From Bacteroidota bacterium (GTDB lineage Bacteria > Bacteroidota > Bacteroidia > J057): a stretch of 9,555 bases of DNA. Made by a program: the position numbers and the translations under genes. Position 1 is the stretch's first letter; every line of letters starts with the position of its first letter. The DNA lies in the NCBI GenBank assembly GCA_003696875.1, contig RFHL01001242.1:1-9555 (forward strand). Reading direction: 5' to 3'. The notes beneath the pieces were generated by a model. It worked only from the letters and a program-made list of their open reading frames with translations, was not told the DNA's origin and did not search any database. Shown here piece after piece: positions 5,851 through 9,555 of this stretch.

Positions 5851-7143
5851 ATGCGAATCTTTTTGCTGATCCTGCTCGCCGGCCTCGGGCCGGGCCTGGT
5901 AGCCCAAAGCGCTTTTCCCAACATCCTGATCGACAACGATGCCCGGGGCTATCCGCCCAGCGAGCCCAGCATTGCCATCAACCCGCGCAATCCGCAGGAA
6001 CTGGTAGCGGGGGCCATTCTGGATCGGGTGTACACTTCCCGTGATGGGGGATTGGTTTGGCAAAAAGCGACACTCAACTCCACTTTGGGTGTTTTTGGGG
6101 ATCCCTGTTTGCTGGCCGACCGCAAGGGGACTTTTTATTACCTCCACCTCTCCAATCCGGGGGGCGGGGGCTGGAACAGTCCTCGCCTGCTGGATCGCAT
6201 TGTGTGCCAGGCCAGCCGCGATGGGGGCAAAACCTGGACCGATGGGGGCAGCATCGGGTTGCGACATCCCAAGGACCAGGACAAGGAATGGGCGGCGGCG
6301 CATCCGCGCCGCAAGCGGCTCTATGTGACCTGGACCGAGTTTGATGCCTACGAAAGCCACGAGCCCGAAGACCGCAGCCGGATTCTTTTCTCCCAATCCC
6401 GCAACCGCGGCAAAACCTGGAGTGAGCCTGTCGTACTCAGTGCCGTGGAAGGGGATTGTCTGGACGACGATGGCACCACCGAGGGCGCCGTGCCGGCCGT
6501 AGGGCCGGAGGGAAACATCTATGTGGCCTGGGCTTTAAACGAAAAGATCTACTTTGACCGCTCCATCGACGGGGGCAAAACCTGGCTGGATACCGACCAG
6601 GTCGTGGCCGATCAGCCCGGGGGCTGGACCATCACCATCCCCGGCATCAATCGCGCCAATGGGATGCCGGTTACGGCCTGTGACCTGAGCCAAGGCCCCT
6701 ATCGGGGGAGCGTGTACGTGCATTGGGCCGATCAGCGGAACGGATCGGAGGATACCGACCTCTGGGTGATCGCCTCCCGGGACGGAGGCGATACCTGGAC
6801 CGAGCCCATCCGCATCAACGATGATGGCTCCGGGCACCAGCAATTCTTTTCCTGGCTGGCGGTGGATCCGGTTACCGGCTATTTGTACACCGTCTTCTAT
6901 GATCGCCGGGCCTACGACGATCTGCAAACGGATGTCTACCTCGCCTGGTCCCGTGACGGTGGCCAAAGCTGGCAAAATTCCCGCATCAGCGAAAAGCCTT
7001 TCGTGCCGGATGCAGGGGTCTTTTTTGGGGACTACAGCCATCTTGCTGTTTACGATGGCCACATCCGGCCTATCTGGACCCGGATGGATGACGGGCGCAC
7101 CAGCGTCTGGACGGCCTTGATCGAGGCCAAGGACCTGAAGTAG
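5851..7143 (+). CDS. Secreted six-Asp-box beta-propeller (sialidase-like fold)
   Basis: This 430-residue exported protein has a signal peptide MRIFLLILLAGLGPGLVA cut before Q19. Six Asp-box motifs (S-x-D-x-G-x-x-W type) mark successive propeller blades: SRDGGLVW (63-70), SRDGGKTW (122-129), SRNRGKTW (183-190), SIDGGKTW (238-245), SRDGGDTW (309-316) and SRDGGQSW (367-374). Spacing is 55-71 residues, which predicts a six-bladed propeller as in sialidases. No FRIP motif or clear arginine triad is visible, so catalysis on sialic acid is unproven. Binding or hydrolysis of another glycan is possible. The start could also be the ATG at 5845, two codons upstream. A longer frame back to 5776 would bury the signal peptide. 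No C-terminal sorting domain is seen. No polysaccharide-utilisation genes flank it. Confidence 0.85.
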   Translation: MRIFLLILLAGLGPGLVAQSAFPNILIDNDARGYPPSEPSIAINPRNPQELVAGAILDRVYTSRDGGLVWQKATLNSTLGVFGDPCLLADRKGTFYYLHLSNPGGGGWNSPRLLDRIVCQASRDGGKTWTDGGSIGLRHPKDQDKEWAAAHPRRKRLYVTWTEFDAYESHEPEDRSRILFSQSRNRGKTWSEPVVLSAVEGDCLDDDGTTEGAVPAVGPEGNIYVAWALNEKIYFDRSIDGGKTWLDTDQVVADQPGGWTITIPGINRANGMPVTACDLSQGPYRGSVYVHWADQRNGSEDTDLWVIASRDGGDTWTEPIRINDDGSGHQQFFSWLAVDPVTGYLYTVFYDRRAYDDLQTDVYLAWSRDGGQSWQNSRISEKPFVPDAGVFFGDYSHLAVYDGHIRPIWTRMDDGRTSVWTALIEAKDLK

Positions 7144-7157
7144 GCCCGTATGTCGGC

Positions 7158-7180
7158 TGGTTGAGGCTGGGATTCAACCA
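7158..7180. terminator. Weak hairpin after the Asp-box gene
   Basis: TGGTTGA (7158-7164) and TCAACCA (7174-7180) form a 7-bp perfect stem with a 9-nt loop, 15 bp after the stop of the plus-strand gene. They lie in the 86-bp convergent gap before the reductase gene. There is no T run after it, so a terminator role rests on position only. Confidence 0.3.
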
Positions 7181-7229
7181 CCTAACCAATGATTCGGCAA
7201 AGTCTTCATGGTCTTATCCCCAACACAGG

Positions 7230-7778
7230 TTATGAATATGGTTTCCGCTGGGCCTGATAGGTGAGCATCACCGCCCCCGTCTCAAAGGCCTCGGCCCGTA
7301 GCAGATCAAAATAGGTTTCTTTTGGCTGACCCGGAAAAAGCGGAATTCCCTTCCCCAGGACCACCGGAATGAGGCAGAGAAACAATTCGTCTACCAGGCC
7401 CTCGTTGAGGAAAGCGGTTACGACCTGCCCACCCCCTACCAGCCAGATGCCGGTTTTGCTGGTCGTTTGCAGCATGTTGAGGCTTTCGGGGGAAAGGTCC
7501 GGCAGAACCGAGGTACGCTCGGTTTTTACTGAATATCCAGCCTGTGACGTCAGGACAAAGGTATGCTGCCCGGTGTAGGGCCAGGGGACGCCAAAGCCCA
7601 GCACCTCCTCGTAGGTGCTCCGGCCCATCACCAGCGTATCCACGCTGGCGAGAAAGTCGGCATAGCCATGGTCAATCTGATTGGGATTGGAGAGGGACTC
7701 CAGCCAATCCAACCCGCCGTCGGGGCGGGCAATGAAGCCGTCGAGCGAGGCCGCGATGAAGAGCTTGATGGGGAGCAT
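7230..7778 (-). CDS. RibD C-terminal/DHFR-like reductase
   Basis: This 182-residue cytoplasmic protein has the dihydrofolate-reductase fold, in the RibD-C subfamily of which YwjB and YyaP are small stand-alone members. Visible features: LFIAASLDGFIARPDGGLDW (6-25) at the N-terminus, the NADPH-site motifs MGRSTYEEVL (51-60) and LVGGGQVV (113-120), and the closing strand region ELFLCLIPVVLGKGIPLF (131-148). It lacks the deaminase half of RibD, so it is unlikely to be the riboflavin enzyme. It is also unlike FolA in its substrate region. A generic NADPH-dependent reductase is the safest call, with substrate unknown. It starts 45 bp after the lpxD-type gene on the same strand and is probably co-transcribed with it. 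Confidence 0.88.
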   Translation of the reverse strand: MLPIKLFIAASLDGFIARPDGGLDWLESLSNPNQIDHGYADFLASVDTLVMGRSTYEEVLGFGVPWPYTGQHTFVLTSQAGYSVKTERTSVLPDLSPESLNMLQTTSKTGIWLVGGGQVVTAFLNEGLVDELFLCLIPVVLGKGIPLFPGQPKETYFDLLRAEAFETGAVMLTYQAQRKPYS

Positions 7779-7823
7779 AGGGAATCAGTATGACGATTGG
7801 CTTCTCTGGGTACCTTATGGTCC

Positions 7824-8816
7824 TCAACTCCCGTTTCGATTTTCCCACCAGCGGAGCAGCTCGGGCAGGCGGTGCAGGGCCGAGATTTCGCGCAGCTTCT
7901 GCCGGGCCTCGGTGGCGATCATACCCAGATAGGTACGGTTGCCCTCCAGGGAGGACATGACGCCGGTTTTGCCATACAGCACGGCGCCCTTACCAATGGT
8001 CAGGTCTTTCGATACCCCTACCTGTCCCCAGAGGATGACCTCATCCTCAATGGTGACCACGCCCGCGATGCCTACCTGTGCGGCGATCAGGCAGCGCTCC
8101 CCAATCACGGTATCATGCCCCACCTGCACCAGATTGTCCAGTTTGGTCCATTTGCCGATAACAGTATCGCCGCTCACGCCCCGGTCAATGGTGCAGTTGG
8201 CGCCGATGTCCACATGGTCATGGATGACCACCCGGCCTTTGGTGAGCAATTTTTCCCGGCCCCAGGGCCGGCCCTTGAAGTAAAAGGCCTCTCCCCCGAG
8301 CACGGTCCCGGGGTTGATGCAGACGTGGGCCCCGATCAGGCAGTGGTCACTGATCTGCACCCCGGCGTGGATCAGGCTGTGCGCTCCGATGCGCACATGA
8401 GAGCCGATGACCACATTGTGGCCGATTTCCACGCCGTCCCCGATCTCTACTTCTTCGCCAAAGACAACGTTTTGTCCGATGCGTACCCCCTTGCCGAGAC
8501 GGGGCCTGCCGTGGGTATCCAGAGGGCGGCGGGGCTGCACCCATTCGGTGAGGCGATTGAAGTCGCGAAAGGGGTCTGTACTGATCAGCAGGCCCTTGCC
8601 TGGCGGTGGGGGTACCGCTTTGTTGATGAGGATGGTCGTAGCCGGGCTCTCCAGCGCCCGGCTGTAGTACTTTTCGATGTCTACGAAGGTGAGGTCGCCG
8701 GGACTTACTTTGTGGATCTCGTTCAGGCCGGTAATGAGGTGATCCGCAGGGCCATCAAAGGCGCAGTCCAGGAATTGGGCCGCCTTTTCCAGCGGCATTG
8801 GGACAGGCAGTTTCAT
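7824..8816 (-). CDS. LpxD-type UDP-3-O-acylglucosamine N-acyltransferase (second Bacteroidota paralog type)
   Basis: LpxD transfers a 3-hydroxyacyl chain from acyl-ACP to the amine of UDP-3-O-acylglucosamine in lipid A synthesis, on the cytoplasmic side of the inner membrane. The 330-residue protein has an N-terminal uridine-binding domain (1-100, with GDLTFVDIEKYYSRAL), then a left-handed beta-helix of hexapeptide repeats (about 105-290), then a C-terminal helix. The catalytic His is H234 in LDNLVQVGHDTVIG. GANCTIDRG (205-213) is also typical. LGGEAFYF replaces the usual GADGFGF, and VGHD replaces IAHN. These changes match a second LpxD-like protein of Bacteroidota that coexists with the lpxC/fabZ-linked copy. 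No lpxA or lpxC is nearby. It could therefore use a different acyl donor or sugar nucleotide. Confidence 0.88.
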   Translation of the reverse strand: MKLPVPMPLEKAAQFLDCAFDGPADHLITGLNEIHKVSPGDLTFVDIEKYYSRALESPATTILINKAVPPPPGKGLLISTDPFRDFNRLTEWVQPRRPLDTHGRPRLGKGVRIGQNVVFGEEVEIGDGVEIGHNVVIGSHVRIGAHSLIHAGVQISDHCLIGAHVCINPGTVLGGEAFYFKGRPWGREKLLTKGRVVIHDHVDIGANCTIDRGVSGDTVIGKWTKLDNLVQVGHDTVIGERCLIAAQVGIAGVVTIEDEVILWGQVGVSKDLTIGKGAVLYGKTGVMSSLEGNRTYLGMIATEARQKLREISALHRLPELLRWWENRNGS

Positions 8817-8819
8817 GGC

Positions 8820-8827
8820 GAAAGATA
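8820..8827 (-). promoter_or_regulatory. Possible -7 box immediately before the lpxD-type gene
   Basis: The minus strand reads TATCTTTC, one mismatch from TAnnTTTG, and ends just 3 bp before the ATG at 8816. If it works, transcription would begin at or next to the start codon, giving a leaderless or nearly leaderless mRNA. No TTTG partner is seen at the right spacing. Confidence 0.35.
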
Positions 8828-8942
8828 CGTTTTTCAGGGAGAATTGAAGGGGAATTTTTTATGGGTCTGTTCGGATCAAAATCCACATAATCCATGGCAG
8901 AAAGGTTGAAAATCATGCAGTTGGATGCTTTTTGTCATGGGG

Positions 8943-8986
8943 AAATATCGAAGAAAATGTTGACACATATAGATACTTCGATATTT
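8943..8986. repeat. 11-bp perfect inverted repeat in the divergent lpxD-type/hppA gap
   Basis: AAATATCGAAG (8943-8953) is the exact reverse complement of CTTCGATATTT (8976-8986), separated by a 22-nt AT-rich spacer. On the plus strand the right arm runs into a six-T stretch (8984-8989), as in an intrinsic terminator. Terminators are not expected between two divergent genes, so a regulator binding site or the end of a short plus-strand RNA are alternatives. Confidence 0.7.
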
Positions 8987-9006
8987 TTTGCTTATTGAAT
9001 GAAATG

Positions 9007-9037
9007 TTTGCAATTTGAGCATGAAAGCCTAATTTTG
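9007..9037 (+). promoter_or_regulatory. Complete Bacteroidota promoter for hppA
   Basis: TTTG (9007-9010) and TAATTTTG (9030-9037) are separated by exactly 19 bp. Both match the Bacteroidota primary-sigma consensus TTTG-N19-TAnnTTTG fully. Transcription should begin around 9042-9046, giving a leader of about 50 nt before the ATG at 9095. A small inverted repeat TTGAC-GCTTT-GTCAA (9035-9049) overlaps the end of the -7 box and the expected start point and could be an operator. Confidence 0.75.
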
Positions 9038-9094
9038 ACGCTTTGTCAATCGCAGTCGCTTGAGACTAATTACCAACAATAACTCCTTCCTTAC

Positions 9095-9555
9095 ATGGAT
9101 GCATTGGTTTACATTCTCCCCCTGGCAGGCGTACTAGCCCTGCTATTCACCTTTATACGGTCCAATTGGGTATCCAAGCAGGACGTGGGTGACGACCACA
9201 TGGCCACCATCGCGAAAAACATCGCGGACGGGGCCATGGCCTTTTTGCGGGCTGAGTACCGCGTGCTGGCCATCTTTGTTGTAGCCGTGGCTATCTTGCT
9301 CGCCATCAAGGACTACAACGCCGAAACTTCCCGGTTTTGGGTAGCCATGTCCTTCATTACGGGGGCCATCTGTTCGGGCCTGGCCGGCTTTATCGGTATG
9401 CGCGTCGCTACCAAGGCCAATGTCCGCACGACCAATGCCGCCCGTACTTCGCTGGGCCGTGCCCTGGAGGTCGCCTTCGCTGGCGGTTCTGTCATGGGCC
9501 TCGGCGTAGTGGGATTGGGTATCCTGGGTCTGGGTCTGCTGCTGATCATCTACAC
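9095..9555 (+). CDS. hppA: Membrane-bound proton-translocating pyrophosphatase, N-terminal part
   Basis: The visible 153 codons encode the start of an H+-PPase (M-PPase), which couples pyrophosphate hydrolysis to ion pumping across the inner membrane. The first transmembrane helix is about 3-22 (ALVYILPLAGVLALLFTFIR). It is followed by the hallmark IADGAMAFLRAEYRVL (43-58), a second helix (about 57-72), a third (about 82-104, including ITGAICSGLAGFIGMRVATK) and ARTSLGRALEVAFAGGSVMG (116-135). The protein is cut by the window end. The usual length exceeds 650 residues. Whether it is K+-dependent, and whether it pumps H+ or Na+, depends on residues outside the window. A full consensus promoter precedes it, and an AT-rich gap separates it from the divergent lpxD-type gene. 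Confidence 0.95.
   Translation, partial: MDALVYILPLAGVLALLFTFIRSNWVSKQDVGDDHMATIAKNIADGAMAFLRAEYRVLAIFVVAVAILLAIKDYNAETSRFWVAMSFITGAICSGLAGFIGMRVATKANVRTTNAARTSLGRALEVAFAGGSVMGLGVVGLGILGLGLLLIIY

Noticed and set aside
5757..5936. An N-terminal extension of yidD to an upstream ATG at 5936
   Set aside because: The extra 60 residues have no family similarity, cross the TATCTTTG promoter box and overlap the divergent gene. The ATG at 5756 gives the normal YidD length.
7797..8909. A 370-codon plus-strand open frame across the lpxD-type gene
   Set aside because: It is antisense to a clear LpxD-family gene, is rich in the mirror image of the hexapeptide code (many His, Asp, Val, Ala), and matches no family. 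Long shadow frames are common opposite GC-rich genes.
8960..8987. An E. coli-like sigma-70 promoter (TTGACA, 16 bp, TATTTT)
   Set aside because: The -10 match is poor, it lies within the inverted repeat, and Bacteroidota use the TTTG/TAnnTTTG consensus. A full match to that consensus is present 40 bp downstream.

Overview
The window comes from the chromosome of a moderately GC-rich Bacteroidota, and I would guess the Saprospiria. Three things suggest this. The promoter-like elements match the Bacteroidota consensus TTTG / TAnnTTTG. Clear Shine-Dalgarno sites are absent. The gene complement includes a periplasmic glutaminyl cyclase of the M28 fold, a second LpxD-type acyltransferase and A|Q signal-peptide cleavage sites. 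The genus is inference only. Most of the window is ordinary housekeeping and envelope gene content. I found no mobile element, CRISPR array, rRNA or tRNA.

Layout. Positions 1-1022 (minus) hold a short operon read right to left: pterin-4a-carbinolamine dehydratase, dUTPase, and the N-terminus of a lipoprotein with a TPR-like start that runs off the window. Positions 1156-2586 (plus) hold a secreted thioredoxin-fold oxidoreductase. It converges on the next minus-strand block across a 12-bp perfect hairpin. Positions 2645-5135 (minus) hold cysS and, overlapping its 3' end by 14 bp, an M28-type glutaminyl cyclase/peptidase lipoprotein. Positions 5136-5498 are noncoding: a TATCTTTG promoter for cysS, a 14-bp tandem repeat and several hairpins. 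Positions 5499-5756 (minus) hold yidD, with its own TATCTTTG promoter. Positions 5851-7143 (plus) hold a secreted six-Asp-box beta-propeller of sialidase-like fold. Positions 7230-8816 (minus) hold the lpxD paralog followed by a RibD-C/DHFR-like reductase. Positions 8817-9094 are an AT-rich divergent control region with a complete Bacteroidota promoter and an 11-bp perfect inverted repeat. Positions 9095-9555 (plus) hold the N-terminus of a membrane proton pyrophosphatase.

How the genes fit together. Several products act in the envelope. The predicted signal peptides of both secreted non-lipoproteins (thioredoxin-like and Asp-box propeller) are cut directly before a glutamine. The window also encodes the type of enzyme that would cyclise that new N-terminal Gln to pyroglutamate. 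cysS and yidD are translation and membrane-insertion functions. The pyrophosphatase would couple biosynthetic PPi to proton (or sodium) pumping. The least explained DNA is the hairpin-rich interval 5136-5498.
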